The notes: a model not told the origin generated them from the sequence alone. A stretch of 64,000 bases of DNA from Vitis vinifera (GCF_030704535.1 NC_081810.1:4063501-4127500), one strand, 5' to 3'. Numbered from the stretch's first letter, positions 46,001-58,830 are shown. Numbers and translations are program-made.

Positions 46001-49000
46001 ATCTAAGGGCAGAAGGACCTTCTCCTTGCATTGTGCAGCTTCAATTCCTAATAGGCGACATATGTGGTCAAATGATGCCTTCTAAACCCACTTGACAAGC
46101 CATCCTTGCTTGTCCTTCCCATAAACCAAACACAAGGACGTTCCCCTTGTTCCAGCCTTTAATGGTTTTTGGGAGCCCGTTAGAAATTTGAATCATTGGC
46201 ACTAGGCTGAAAGGGTGAACTTGCCCAAACTGTTTGACTTTAGAGTGTACATGAAAAATATCTCAAGAAGGGAGAGACTAAGGTTGGACAACTGATTGAT
46301 CACGCAGCAACCCATCAAGATCCAAATGATGTTCAGATGGATGTGCACAAGGTGGACCATGGTGTAATGAAAAAACTGCCTCACTAGAGGTAGTAGTGGG
46401 CGAAGCCTTGAATTGCTCCAGGGTGATGTAAATTTCAGTAGTAGAGTATGGACTCCAATTCATCAATGTCCCCAGGAATCAGATGTTGAAAATCTTCAAT
46501 ATAGTGTATTTTTGTTCGGAATGGGGCCACCTTTGCAGCATCCATGAGCTGAGTGGATGAAGAAGGGCGCTGAGAAGACTTTGCCCAAATCTAGGAAATC
46601 AATCCCCGTTCCATAAGCTACTGCTCTTTACTCCCTGTCTCCAATGACATGATTGGGTGGCTTTGGGACTGCCTAGATGAAAGTGGAGTGGGTGAGATGA
46701 AATACCCTAGTTGAAACCTCACCCAAAGATGCTCAAGATTTGATCGCTCACAAACATCTAGAGCAAGGGCTAATCAGGAGTGAAATTCTTTGCAGCATAC
46801 ATGAGGCCTGGGGCATAACTAGACACCCATAATTGGGAAAAACAATATAACCCAGCACAAGCACCCTTTGGTTGGGTCTAAAGAGGGGGGAAAACAACAA
46901 CAGCAGTAGCAGCAAAAACTAAAAATTGATAAATGGCAAAGCAGATAACCAGATTAAGGTAGTGAAGTGAAGGCAGAGGCCTAAGGAAGCCACCACCATT
47001 GCCAATTCTAATTGTGTTGTTGGCATTACCACTGGTAGCCAAAGAAATGTTTGCATTGGGCAAAGCCATGACAGTCACCACCGATGATGGCCACTACCAC
47101 CAATCATGGACAAATCAAACTCAAATGAAAACAGAAAAAAGAGAAATAGGAAGAAAAGGAAGTTACCAAAGAACGAGAGACAAAAAATCTGAATAGAACA
47201 TAACCAAAAATGCTAATGGCAGAGCAAAGGCAGTGGTGGAGAGTTGAAGAGGCAAGAACTCAAGGTAGAGACTGAAAAGTGAGAATGAGAGGGGAAATCC
47301 CCTATTTATTGCCGGGACTAGGGGCAATCGAGCACTATGACCATCATTACATAATTGCTCAATGTGACCTTGGCAGTGTTGAAACCTAGGCTGCCTTGTG
47401 GCTACATTTTCCAGATTTGAAATTTTTGAAAATTTGAATTCCCTCAGAAGCCAAGCTTTCTGCTTGCACAGTTTGACCTCCCACCACATGTGCCCAGGAT
47501 TAGGCTAGTCCCTAAGCGCCTGTTCGAATGTTGGCCAAGAAAGTGGGCATTGAAGGACTCAGATCCTTTGGGGAGGATTCGGACCCCAGAGTAGGCCATG
47601 CAAGACAACGGCCCCACTCAAGCCCCCGCCATTATTATCGAGCGTTTCCATCCCAGACACATTGACTTGTAGCTCATTGCCTGAGCATGGCGATGTGACC
47701 AAGACTGCTATCTTAGTCAAGCTCTATGGAAGCACACGTGAAAATTCTATTATTGCAAGGGTCATCTAATTTCATTGACAAAATTGTCTTCCCAAAATTT
47801 GCTACAACTGAAACATGGAGGTGTTGACCTGCCCGCCCCCACCAAGGAGACATTCTCAATTATCCCTTGGTCATTACCTGGAACTCTCTTGACCAGCCAA
47901 TGATGACCAAGGCTCGGTAACCTAGGCATTAGAGATACTAAAATTGTCTGACCAATGATGTTCAAGCTTTATTTTCATACGCCACACAAGTGTCTGTTGA
48001 GTCAATGGAACCTATATAAGGGCATTGAGTTCCCTAGAAAGAGGGACCCTGTTTCTTTCCCCTTCAACCTAATCTTAACGTTCAACTCGCACCCCTCACT
48101 TGTTGCAGGGGCCAAACCTTCGACTAAGGGCAGGCATAATTGTGGATCTCCTGATTACCCTTGTTTGCAGGAGATTATCCCAAGAGAATCAAATGTTCAC
48201 TCGGTCACCCGCCAATGGGGCAAGTCGTTGTTGGACTCACTCATCTATCAACCCAATATTGGAAGTTTGTGCATCAACAAAATTATTAAATATCATGTAC
48301 AAGGGAAAGAAGGTGAATATCTTGTCCCACCTCTTATCTTATTCCAAACTCAACCAAACATAAGGTAGGATAAAAAATGAGATAACATAGTTTATTCCAT
48401 CATCAACTAAACATGAGATAGGATATGTTATCCCACTTCTTATTGTATCTCGTTTTATTTCTAGCATATCAAACATGGCCAAATGCTACATTTGGTTGGC
48501 AGGATAGGGTAGGATATGTATATCCTAGGATATCATATCCCATTGGATAGGATATGCATATCCTAGGATACGATTTCCAATGGGAGATGATATCCTAGGA
48601 TATACATATCTTATCGACATGATATTTTAAGGTAGCATATCCAATAGGATATGCTTTATTATATTATATTTATATTTAATTTGTGAAATGAATAAAAAAT
48701 AATATGAAATATATATTATTTTCAATGTTTAAAATAAAAATTATCACATTCAAATATTTTCTATTTAAAAAAATGAAAATTTTGTTATATTTAACAATAT
48801 TCATGATTAAAATATTTAAACTTTACAAATAATTTTTTTATATTATGTTATTTAATATATAAAAATAGTTTATATATCATATATTAATATTATTTTATAA
48901 ATATTTTTTTAGTTTTTCTTTTTTAATCATAAATTTAATTTATAATAAAAAAATTTATTTTGTAAAATGAGTATATTAAAAAATAAAAAATTGATAAAAA

Positions 49001-52000
49001 TAATTTTTTTGTACATGGGATATGCATATCTCATATCTTACCATGGGATTAACATATCCTATATAAAAGGGATGAAAAAAAGAGGGTGGATAATATATCT
49101 CATCACTTATCCTGTCCCATGTTTGGTTGAACACAAGATCGGACAAGTGATAGGATAACTTATCCTATCCCATGCTATATCTGGCTAACCAAACATGACC
49201 TAAATGTTTGAAAACCAAGTTTAGCATAGGCTTGAGCAAGCTTTAGAAAAAAATATCAGTTTTGACACTCAAAAGCCTAGGTTGCAGGCAGAAACTGCAG
49301 TAAAAACAGCTACTAGAATGCCTTCTTAGAAAACCCTTTAGCCACAGGCCACACAGGAATTTCGAAGTCCCACCCACAGTTGAAATGAAATTCAGTGGCA
49401 TTAAATTATAGATGCAATTATTGACTGTGTATAAGGTTCTTTTGGATATCTTAAGACAAAAATAGATAAGAAGGCAGTTTTTCCACTTACATTAGCAAGG
49501 AGACTCTGGATTTCTGTAACAGGGAGACTGACAGCAGCAAAGACAATGGTTCCAAACTTCCTCTTCTCAGTACCTGGTGTTGGATAATCACCCTTTGCAA
49601 TACTTTTTAGCTGTTCCAAAACTTGTCTAACAGAAGACTCAAATGGAACCTGGAAACATGCAGATGCACAGCAGGATAGTAGTTACATGATTATGAAATA
49701 ATTTTACATTTGACAACATCATTTCTCTTAAGCATTTGAAGTATATAGAAGCAGAATCTACAGAAAATATCATAATGACCAATCAAAACTTCCCTTCACC
49801 AGGAAGATTATCATTGACATATTATACCTAAATGAAAGTGAAGGTAGTAATGCATTACAGTCCATAAGTTTTGTCAACAAGATGCAGCTGGACAGCATAA
49901 TAGATGTATTTACCTGTATAGAAGTAAGATACTCAGCATTATCAAATAAAATATCCCGCAATTGCTTCTCCCACTTGGACCACTCGTTTGCATATGTTCC
50001 TTTAGTGGACTCCAATCTAGGTTCAGAAACACAAGTGAATATCTAAGATTTCCACCAAAGAATTAAGTTCAGAAAGTACACAATAGGAAACCTAAAAAAG
50101 CACTAAATCTTTGCATCTTTTTAACTGTTCCATTAGATAAATTTGGTCAACATCTGTCAGTAAACTGTCTAGGGGAAAAAAGAATATGATTTCTACTTCA
50201 AGTAGAAGCAAAATAATTTACTGTTGAATCACTCCTATCTGATTATTGCAATGAATAAAATCCATTAACTAATCAAACTTTTGAAAAGATACCTTCGTAA
50301 GAGATCTAGGTTGTAACAAATCAGTTGCAAAAAATGCAAGGAAAAACTTTACTACAGGCAAAAACCTAAAGAAGCACTTGAACATCCATTAAAACAGCCC
50401 TTTAATAAATCATAAACAAGTAAATTGGAAATTAGAAGATTACATTTGGGAGAATTCAAAGTCAGATGCCTCATTTTTACAGATAAGGTAAGTGTGAATA
50501 TGTGAAAGAAATCTGAAAAAACTGATTTATTACTTAGGGAGAAATAATACACACACTATATAGGATACGATAGTTGACCTATAGAGTGCTAAAATAGTAA
50601 AATATCCCAACCTCCTATAAATAAAAGATACAAATCAATGGAAATATTACAGTAAAAAAAATATACAGCCTATTTAGAGAAAATAATCAACTATTCTAAT
50701 ACTCCCCCCTCAATTTGATGCAAAGATATTTTACATCTCAAGCTTGCTAATTATCTATTGAAGGTTTGCACACAATAATCTTTTTGTGAGCACATCTTCA
50801 AGCTGGTTGGAGGATGAAACATATGAAGTGCAAACTTGTCTAGTCATATTGAACTGGATTGTATGTTATGTTTATAGTTGCTTTATTGTCACAATAAAAT
50901 ATCATTGAACTCTTTACTCCAGTTTCAAGTCTGATAGTATTATCTTCAACTAGGGTAGTTTGCATATCCTTTGAGCCATTGCTCTTAACTTTGTCTCTAC
51001 ACTAGAATGTTTCTTGATTCTCCAAGTAACCAAATTCCCTCCTAATAAGGTACAATACCTGGTAGTCAATCTTCTATCATGGAGTAAGCCCAATCAACAT
51101 CTATATAAGCTTCTAGCTTAAGCTCCCTACATTTTTTAAGCAAGAGGGCCCTTTCCTTGGAGTTCCTTTCAAGTATCCAACAATTCTATAGACAACATCG
51201 ACAGGTGGTTTAAATGGAGCATGCATAAACTGACTAGTTGCACTCACAACTACATTAGGTTTTTGTGTGTGATAACTATATAAACTTCCTAATCATTCTG
51301 TAATACATCCCTTGCTTCTTTCCTAGCTGGTGATTGGCATTTATTAGAGTGTCAATGGGTTTGCTAACAGCCATATCCATTTTTCAAAGGAGTCTTGAGT
51401 ATATTTCTATTTGGAAATAAAAATTTCCTATCGAGATTCGGCAACTTCAATTCCTAGGAAGTATCTTAGACTTTCAAGATCTTTGATTTCAAATTATTTT
51501 GTTAGATAAACCTTCAATCCTAACATCCCCTTGTTGTCATCATCTATCACAATAACATCATCTACAGACACAATTAGAGCAATGACTCCTAATTAAGGAT
51601 ACTTTTACTAATAAGGTGTGATTACCTTGACTTTTGAAATAGCCTCTCCCAAGCAGACTTAATAGATCTCCTAAACTAGGCATAGGGTGACTATTACAAT
51701 CCATACAGGAATTTTTCAGTCTATGGAACTTGTTCTTTTGTATTCTGTGCCACATCGTGGTGGTATGTCCATATAGACCTCTTCTTCTAAATCTCTATGA
51801 AGGAATACATTTTTCACATCAACTTGATGTAGAGACCAATCCTTGACGGCAACCAAAGATAGAAGAATGTCAATGGTATTCATCTTTGCTGCTAGTGCTA
51901 AAGTCACATGGTAGTCTATACAATAGGTTTGAGAGTACCCTTTGGTGACAAGTCTTACCTTGTATTTATCTAATGATCCATCATATTTGTACTTCACAGT

Positions 52001-55000
52001 GAAGATCCATTTGGAGCCCATAAGTCTCTTTCTTTTTGGTAAATCAACAATCTCCCAAGTTTGGTTATTTTCCAATGTTGTCATCTCCTCATTCATGACA
52101 TCTTTCAATGGTTTTGAGACTAAGGCTTCTTGAACAAAGGGGGAATTCACTAAGAACTCGCAAGAGAAAGGCCTAGTATTGAGGGAGAGTTTCTATGTAG
52201 ACACAAAAGAAGACATAGGGTTTAGAGTGCAAGCTCTAACCACTTTTCTAAGAGCAATTGGTAAATCAAGATTATTAGGGGAATTGATTTATATAGTACA
52301 GGTTGGACTTAGATCATTATTTTCCTTACCTACTTTAGGGTTGATAATTGGAGCCAAAGAAATGACAATGGATTTTTTTCCTAGAATACATGTTGAGAAG
52401 TAAAGTCTTAGGTACCTCTATCATGATTTAATTATTTGTGAGAGAATTAGGAGTAGTTTCAACATAATTTTCAAAAGGTATTTTGGGGACACATTGTTTG
52501 ATGATTAGAGGAAATATTAATGAGCTATCTTAGGTTTGGGTTAATAATTGTTCTTATTCCCATCATCTTTATCTGCATTAATATTTCCAATCGCTATATT
52601 ATTCCTTTCAATCTCAATGCAATTTTTTTTTTCCTTTTTCTGACTCTTCTTCCACATCCCAATCCCACTTATCTTCCAATCTTAAGATATTCTCCCCTTG
52701 ATGATAGGTGTTATCAAAGTATGAATAATCATCTAGAAAAGTCACATCCATAGTGACATAATGCTTCCTTGTAGGAGGGTGGTAGCACTTGTAGTCCTTT
52801 TGGAGTAACCTAAGAACACACACTTCACATCTCTAGGATCCAACTTTCCACATACGTGTTCATGGATATGAACATAGGATACTTGATGACAAGGGGCCTG
52901 CTCCTTGAGAGTTAGGAAATAGTGTCATGAGTTTCTTCACAAGTGCTTGGTTTTCCAAAACTTTAGTTGGCATTCTGTGGATAAGGTATGCAATTGTTAG
53001 CGTAGCATCACCCTAATAGCATTTTGGCATCCTTATTTGGAATAGGCGAGCATGTGATACCTCTAAGAAGATGTCTATATTTTCTTTAAGCCATCCCATT
53101 CTGTTGTGGGGTAGCAACACATGTTGATCAATGTAGAATACATTTACTGTTCCAAAATTCATCAATTCCTGATTGAATATTCCTTACTGTTATGAAATCT
53201 TAGGGTTTGAATTTTGGTTCCAAAAGGAGTGTTGACAAATTTGTGAAATACAAAGAAAATTAAGGACACTTTGGACTTAGACTTCATGGGACCCAGGAGT
53301 TCCTGGTACAATCGTCTAAAGTAACAAACCAACCGTCTGAAATCTTGGCAACGCAGGATGGACCCTGAATGTTCAAATGAATTAAGCTAAACAGAGAAAC
53401 AAATTGACACACAATTATGTTTAGCAAGAGTACATGACTCACAATGGAAATTGCAAACATCTATTTCTTAAACAAAGGGAATGTGAGGTGTCCTAAATGG
53501 TTATGCCAAAGAAGAATCTAGTCCAAACTGGTTTTGTGGGATGAAACCAGGCATTAACCCTCTCCCCCAGTTCTTCAATTGGTCACCAAGTAGTACAGTC
53601 CATCTTATAGCTTATCATGCCCAAATGTCTTCATTGAATAATCTTGAAAATAATAACTAGTAGGAGGGAACTCAATAGAACAATTAAGATCTTTTGTGAT
53701 TCTTCCAATAGACAATATATTGTACTTTAGATTTATAAAGTGTAAGGTTAAGGAGGGTGAGATGTGTATAGATCCTTGGCCAGCAACCGAGTAGAATGAT
53801 CCATTAACTACTTTGATTTTTTGTTTTCCTGAACATGGTAAGTAATTGGAAAAAAAATGAGACATGCTAGCCATATGGTCTGAACCACCTAAATCAATGA
53901 TCTAGGTGAGTCATTTTGGAGGGGAATTGAAGCCTTCACACCTGATTGAGCCACGGAACAAGAATCTGAATTCAAAGATGTTTGCATTAGAATTCTCCAG
54001 CCAGTTCAACAATTGTTTTAGCCTCTCAATGTCAAATCTGTTGAATTGTGACTGCTCAGGTTTTTCTTCAACAACGATCATGTGATTGGCTAGTCCTAAT
54101 CTAGTAGGCAGCTTTCAAAACATGCTTTTGTGTATCTTGGTTTATTGCAATAGTCACACCACACTCTGTCCTTGTCTATTGGCTTCTTACCATCCCTTCC
54201 ATTTTGAGTCAACTTGGACAATTGTAGAGCCACATTTTCAATTGTAGAACCTCCACTATCTCCCATTTTGTTGCCTATCAATTCTTTGTGGGTTTCATCC
54301 CCATGAATGTGTGAAAAAGCTTCATCAAGATCCAGAAAATGGTATTTTCCTAGCATTCAATTATGCTTAATTGAATTTAGGATTAAGTCCTAACAAAAAT
54401 TGAAAGACACATTCCATTTCCAACATGTCCCTCATCTATTTTATATCAGCAACAAATTCCATCTCTATGTTTTAGTAAAGATCTAACCCTGTCGGTAACC
54501 CTTTGAAGGAGTTATAGTCAATTATGACACTTGAAGGCCCTCGGGAAGCAAAATCAACCTTGGAGTAGGTCTTATTAACAACCTCCCAAATGTCCTTAGT
54601 TGTAGGGAGTGTAGGCCAAGACATTACCATCAGGTTTTCTACCTCACAACTCTAATAGTTGGGATCACTTTCAGCTTGTGGTTTTGCTGACCCAGTAACG
54701 TATTTGAATTTCCCTTTGCTTCTCAAAGAAATTTTTACAAGTTGAGACCACTTCATAAAATTTCTTCCACTCAATTTAGAAGCGATGATCTGGAGGGTAG
54801 GATTTTCAATGTGTATGGATACCTGGGCATTGAAAGGAGTGGCTGCAAAAGTAGTGTTGGAGGACTATGGAGTTTTAGACATGGTTGAAGGACAAAATAT
54901 GATAGTACAAAATAAATAAATAAATTGGGGAGAAAGTGGTAACAAAAAATGAAAGCAATGAAGGTTGTGAGCACAAAAAATAACAAGGCTGGCTTTGAGT

Positions 55001-58000
55001 CAAGAAACAAACCACAACAGTGATGAAGGTCGTGAAGCATAATAGAACATGACAATGAACCACACCTAAAATGGAACAACAATGAAGGCTGCCAAAAAAA
55101 CCCAAGAGCCAAGACAGCTTTGATACCATGTGAAAGAAGTATGAAAAATTTGATATATGCCTTAACTGTACAAGGATACAATAGTCGACTATAGAGCACT
55201 AACCTAGGAAAATATCCTAACCTCCTATAAATAGAAGATAATGGTAAGCCCTAAGATGCAAACCCTGTGTGTCTTGGATGCCTCAACCATATGAGGAATA
55301 ACCCCTAAATTCAAAAGAATTCAAAGTCCAAATTCTCTACTAAAAGCACACAGCTATGTGCTTGCCCTTCCTCCCTTCCTCCTAGATGCATCACACTATT
55401 TGAGGAATAATCCTCCAATTTGGAAGAATGAAAAATAAAAAATTTGAACTAAGAGTTATACTTGGTAAGAAGGCACACGCTTTTATGCACACATCCTGGA
55501 TTGTCTCATACAGTATGAGGAACAAGACACCCATAGAAGAGAGGGTAAAAATAGATCAAATAAGGAGAAGGGGAAGAAAATTTGGGTAAACAGCACATTA
55601 GAGTGGGTTGTTGTAGCATTCAAAGCCAACAACATCAGGAGGCAATTTCCTTAAAACCATAACACATCTTGTTATTTTTCTCTTACGAAAAATCCATCTA
55701 TTCCATATTGACTTAATAATAGCGTAGGATGATCTCATAACTATCCCTAAGTCTCTTCAATTTTTTATTCTTTCTCTTCTATTTTTCCTTTGCTTGTGAC
55801 ATCATGGTTTTGAAGTTCAAAAGTTTACCACCAAGTAATCTAACTTTTTTAATGACTCAAAATTGACTATAAGAAACATATGTTTCTTCAACTTTCACAA
55901 GTCCCAAACTAATTACTATAAGAAATTCAAATGTTTTATCTTAACTTGACAACTAAGCATAAAGGTATTTAATAATGGAAGGAGAAAGATGACTAGAACT
56001 CTTGATTCTAGCAGTGACTAGGATGAATGTTGTTGATTTTGGTGTTTCCACCTTACGTGCATTGTTTTGGCACCACATCGGACTTTGCCACTGTTCAAAA
56101 ATACAAACTCAATCGTTATGCTTGTACTAGGATTACTATAACACATCTCAAAGTTCCAAACCAATTGACGAATCTGTTAAGTTGCCTGCAAGTTTATGAG
56201 TAACTTTCTTATGCCATATACCTTATGAGGCACTCTATTTTCCCTTATTTTAATAGATGAGAAAAAAATATGTACTCAGAAAGAAAATACATACAAATCA
56301 TGACAAACATAATAAGCCAATGTCTTAAAAACAGATGCAACAAATAGAGCTGAGACACCATCAAACAAACAAAAGGATAAATGTTCATCGTATCTATAAT
56401 GCACCAACCTTCCATGCCTGTTGGTGTGAAGTCTGTATAAATTAATTCCCTCCTCTAAACAATTCTTCACAGAATCAGGCATAGTGCTCCTGTAAATGCC
56501 AAAAAGAGGGCAAAAGAAAAAGAGAACAAACAACACAAGAATCAATATAACTACAGGAAAAGACTAGAGGATAAACAGCTAGAGCATTCTAATGTCCTTG
56601 CCCTTCATAACATGAAAAAAGAAGCAAATAAATCAAAAGAATAAAAGTAAAAAAAGCAATATTTCATGCTAGAAAGTAGAATTGAGTCATAGTTAGCTAA
56701 ATAAAGGTAAAATCACTTGCATAACCTTGTAAAAACATAAATAGTTCTGTAACAGGATGAAATTGCAGGTTTTTCAGTCATTACATATGGTTGCCAAAAA
56801 CCCTAAACTTTCTCTGTGAAACTGATCTACTAGATACCGAGCTGAATACCCTAGGAGATAGATACCAATAACATCTGTTTGGACTTTTGGGTTGTCAACA
56901 AGAATCCTGCTTTTCTATATTCTTATTTGTGGGAGTGTGCGTATCTTATGGTATTTGTTGATTGCCACTTTAGAGATTCATGGGTTTCGCTGTCTATAAA
57001 TCAGATGACACTTGGATTTGCAGTTCAACAACACTTAACGCATAGTTTAGGAACCCCCATACTTAGCTACCTAAATACTTAAAACTTATGGCAATGTGAG
57101 CAGTATTAGCACCACAATGACAAATAACAATAATAGATTTTTTTTTTTACTTTGCACTTCTATCCAACAAATAAGAAAAGAACAACCATGAAGTGTGACT
57201 TCAAGTATCTCAAGGAGGAGTATTCTGACCTATCAGACTTCAGCAGTGGCATCTTGACAAGTGAGCCAAAACGTTCAATTAATTCACTCTCAAACTCTTT
57301 ACGACTCTGAAAATTGAGCAACAAGGGTTAAGAAAATGCTTTGAAGTTGGTTATATTAGACCCTATGCTAACAGCAACGTAAATATCATGCCTTGCCCTC
57401 GTAAAGATGATAAAACATTAGCAGCACATATCCAGCATTTGGAGATGCCTTGTCAAGATTCCCCTTCAAAAATTTACAGTAGGAAAAAATTATTAGGAGC
57501 ACGACCATCTAAATTTGGAAAATGGGCATGCCTAGCTGAAACCAAGAAATGAGGCAAATATGGGGAGATACCGGATGATTAACTCGTTGAAGCACACGAA
57601 ACATGAAAACAGCCAATGCATCAAGGGAAAAGGGATTTGAATCCGTTCCTGTACTTAAAACAGAATGCACTGGTCAACATATATGCTATCAATCTTGCCA
57701 TCAACACTTATGCTAATGAGCTAAAGTAATAAAGAGAAAATGATCTTGATGATCAAAGTGTGATGAAAATTAAACAAGTTTTTGTCCATCAGAAAAGAAA
57801 TGTGAGTTTCTAAATATGTTTGAATGACTTTTCTGTGTATGTAAACAAATTGCAAGAGAAAGCAAAGAGTCAAAACCTTCAGAATCAGGTACAACTGGGA
57901 CAGCAGATGCCCTAGTGCTTCGACACATGTCCTCAATCTGCAAAAGTAAAATATCACCCACACAGAGAAAATTTGAGATGATAGTGTATGTATGCACATA

Positions 58001-58830
58001 ACCAACACATGGATCCATGACAGGAAAATGAAAGGCAAAAAGTGGACAAAAAGATAGAAGAATGACAGGTAGAAAACATTAAAAATAAATAAATTTTAAA
58101 AAAGAAAAAAGAATTGTTTTGTATCTATCATACAAAAATGCTGCAGTTACTTTGGAAAGAACGGCTTTCAAAGAACTGCCTACACTAGATTAGATATCAT
58201 TGTAATAGATAATATGAATTGATCTATAGCATGGGCAAGTCTAATGAAGTTTTCCTCTGATCCCATCCATTGCATAGTGATTGGGCACCCCTACATGGTG
58301 CACAGATTGTGTAGCACCTTATATCTAAAGCACCACTAATGACCTTTTTACTAAAACAAAAAATTCCTACTTCCTCACAAGCCAGACGAACAGAGGCAAG
58401 CACCACAGACAAACCATGACACAGGCTTTTACCATGTGTTGCTACACCTACTGAGCATGAGAGGACCCACGGGAAACCCTCTCTAGAACCCTGTTTTAGC
58501 TAGCCCGCATTTTCCCGTCTCTTCCCTTCCCTTCTCCCTTATAAAATAGGAACATTCCATATTTCTTAGGTTTTCCAAAATATCATTTAAAACAAAGCCA
58601 TTACCCTGCATTTTAGGGCATATTAGGAAGGAATGACCGATCAAAATTTTCTTTTATCACCAACCACCCCCAAAAAAAAAAAAAGACATTAAAGGCATAG
58701 AGAATACGAAGGGGATAAGATAAGGAACTTACTTGTCTCCAAACTTCTTCATTTGGTGCATTTTTATCTGCAAGTATAATAGAACATGGTTTTCTCCTGC
58801 GTTCCTCAGCAACTTTAGGCCAATATCTTC
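43060..58830 (-). CDS. RNL: plant tRNA ligase (RNL), 3' portion: kinase part and cyclic phosphodiesterase domain; continues past the right edge
   Basis: Nine exons on the minus strand join in frame: 58733-58830, 57877-57937, 57572-57648, 57392-57463, 57230-57306, 56409-56489, 49914-50016, 49491-49649 and 43060-43452. They give about 372 C-terminal residues of a protein that is about 1100 residues in Arabidopsis. The first two or three exons (LADKNAPNEEVWRQIEDMC) belong to the polynucleotide-kinase part. The last exon has both HxTx motifs of a 2H phosphoesterase, HVTLAH and HVTLWT, the cyclic phosphodiesterase active site. RNL seals tRNA exons after intron removal and splices bZIP60 mRNA. Introns are GT-AG except the one after the exon 57392-57463, which starts with GC. 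Three introns are swollen by mobile elements. The 5' exons lie beyond position 64000 and the last intron in view runs to the edge. Confidence 0.93.
44740..44975 (+). repeat. diverged repeat copy 1 (unclassified element end)
   Basis: It shares with 47565-47745 an ordered series of matches: cagaccatgcaggacca against taggccatgcaagacaa, ggccccactcaag, ccattattgttgggc against ccattattatcgagc, and ctttatggaagcacacgaga against ctctatggaagcacacgtga. The two are about 2.8 kb apart in the same orientation. I cannot tell whether they are LTRs. Confidence 0.55.
47565..47745 (+). repeat. diverged repeat copy 2 (unclassified element end)
   Basis: Partner of the 44740-44975 copy. Similarity fades after the agcacacg phrase. 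No coding region of a retrotransposon was recognised between the two copies. Confidence 0.55.
48486..49201. mobile_element. MITE-like element with imperfect terminal inverted repeats
   Basis: The left end reads ctacatttggttggcagga. The right end read on the other strand is aggtcatgtttggttagcca, giving a roughly 15-20-base imperfect inverted repeat. The pentamer aaatg flanks both sides (48481-48485 and 49202-49206). The interior has many copies of the words tatcctatcc and ggatatg near both ends and pure A/T in the middle. No protein is encoded. It lies within the RNL last intron. Confidence 0.5.
48513..48610. repeat. 35-bp inverted repeat (34/35 paired) with 28-nt loop
   Basis: The left arm 48513-48547 (begins gatatgtatatcctaggata) is the reverse complement of the right arm 48576-48610 except for one base. 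The 28-nt loop contains another self-complementary word, atatgcatat. The inverted repeat is near the left end of the MITE-like element. RNA from it would fold into a strong hairpin. Confidence 0.88.
50503..50702 (-). repeat. Copia 3' LTR
   Basis: Plus-strand tgaaagaa begins it at 50503 and it ends next to the polypurine tract at about 50702. It matches the 5' LTR remnant over ggatacgatagttgacctat against ggatacaatagtcgactat and over cctcctataaata. The copies differ at many sites, so the insertion is old. Confidence 0.75.
50701..50713 (-). promoter_or_regulatory. Copia polypurine tract
   Basis: On the minus strand it reads ttgaggggggagt, directly before the 3' LTR, preceded by the stock Copia phrase gcaagcttgagatgtaaaat. 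It primes plus-strand DNA synthesis in active elements. Confidence 0.75.
51716..52150 (-). pseudogene. Copia reverse transcriptase fragment
   Basis: A 144-codon open piece. It has the Copia landmarks NNQTWEIVDLPKRKRLMGSKW, KYDGSLDKYKVRLVTKGYSQ and HQVDVKNVFLHRDLEEEVYM, where N replaces the usual A in DVKNAFL-type motifs. The YVDD region and the rest are decayed. Confidence 0.9.
53605..53874 (-). pseudogene. Copia gag-pre-integrase fragment
   Basis: About 89 codons with the gag-pre-integrase pattern: IKVVNGSFYSVAGQGSIHI, then LKYNILSIGRITKDLNCSIE. An integrase zinc-finger region continues below 53600 in broken frames. Confidence 0.85.
54096..54356 (-). pseudogene. Copia gag fragment
   Basis: An open piece of about 86 codons with LDEAFSHIHGDET and a CCHC-like knuckle CDYCNKPRYTKACFE. 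The His of the knuckle appears replaced by Tyr (PRYTK), consistent with decay. Confidence 0.8.
55117..55128 (-). other. Copia primer-binding site (initiator tRNA-Met type)
   Basis: On the minus strand it reads TGGTATCAAAGC, two bases inside the 5' LTR end. It is one base from the usual TGGTATCAGAGC of plant Copia elements, complementary to initiator tRNA-Met. Confidence 0.85.
55131..55240 (-). repeat. Copia 5' LTR, truncated
   Basis: About 110 bp next to the primer-binding site match the 3' LTR. Beyond 55240 the similarity stops, so the outer part of this LTR is missing and no target-site duplication can be defined. Confidence 0.65.
55245..55530. repeat. degenerate ~115-bp tandem repeat
   Basis: Related phrases recur near 55268, 55381 and 55498 (ggatgcctcaaccatatgaggaataa; agatgcatcacactatttgaggaataa; tctcatacagtatgaggaaca), each pair separated by segments with gcacac...gcaca. 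The copies are poorly preserved. The repeat lies between the truncated Copia LTR and the next RNL exon. Confidence 0.5.

Larger units (their letters stand above)
43453..49490. other. RNL last intron, 6 kb, with unassigned repetitive DNA
   Basis: The intron contains two related stretches near 44740-44990 and 47560-47760 (both with ggccccactcaag, then ctatggaagcacacg), which could be diverged LTR or other element ends. A TATA-like cctatataagggcattgag lies near 48011. The several 60-140-codon frames here have no known domain. A MITE-like element occupies the region near 48486-49201. Confidence 0.5.
50503..55240 (-). mobile_element. degenerate Ty1/Copia LTR retrotransposon in an RNL intron
   Basis: Read on the minus strand, in order: 5' LTR remnant (to 55131), primer-binding site, gag pieces (54096-54356, zinc knuckle CDYCNKPRYTKAC), integrase-like pieces (53000-53560, with CESC..AKH and PQQNG), gag-pre-integrase (53605-53874, KYNILSIGRITKDL), reverse transcriptase (51716-52150) and RNase H pieces (50750-51000, with YCDNKATINI). 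A polypurine tract and 3' LTR complete it. The order gag-integrase-RT-RNase H is that of Copia. Many stops and shifts make it non-functional. It shares the strand of the host gene. Confidence 0.9.

Noticed and set aside
54771-55199. 142-codon minus-strand frame
   Set aside because: It runs through the Copia primer-binding site into its LTR and is hydrophobic by composition only.
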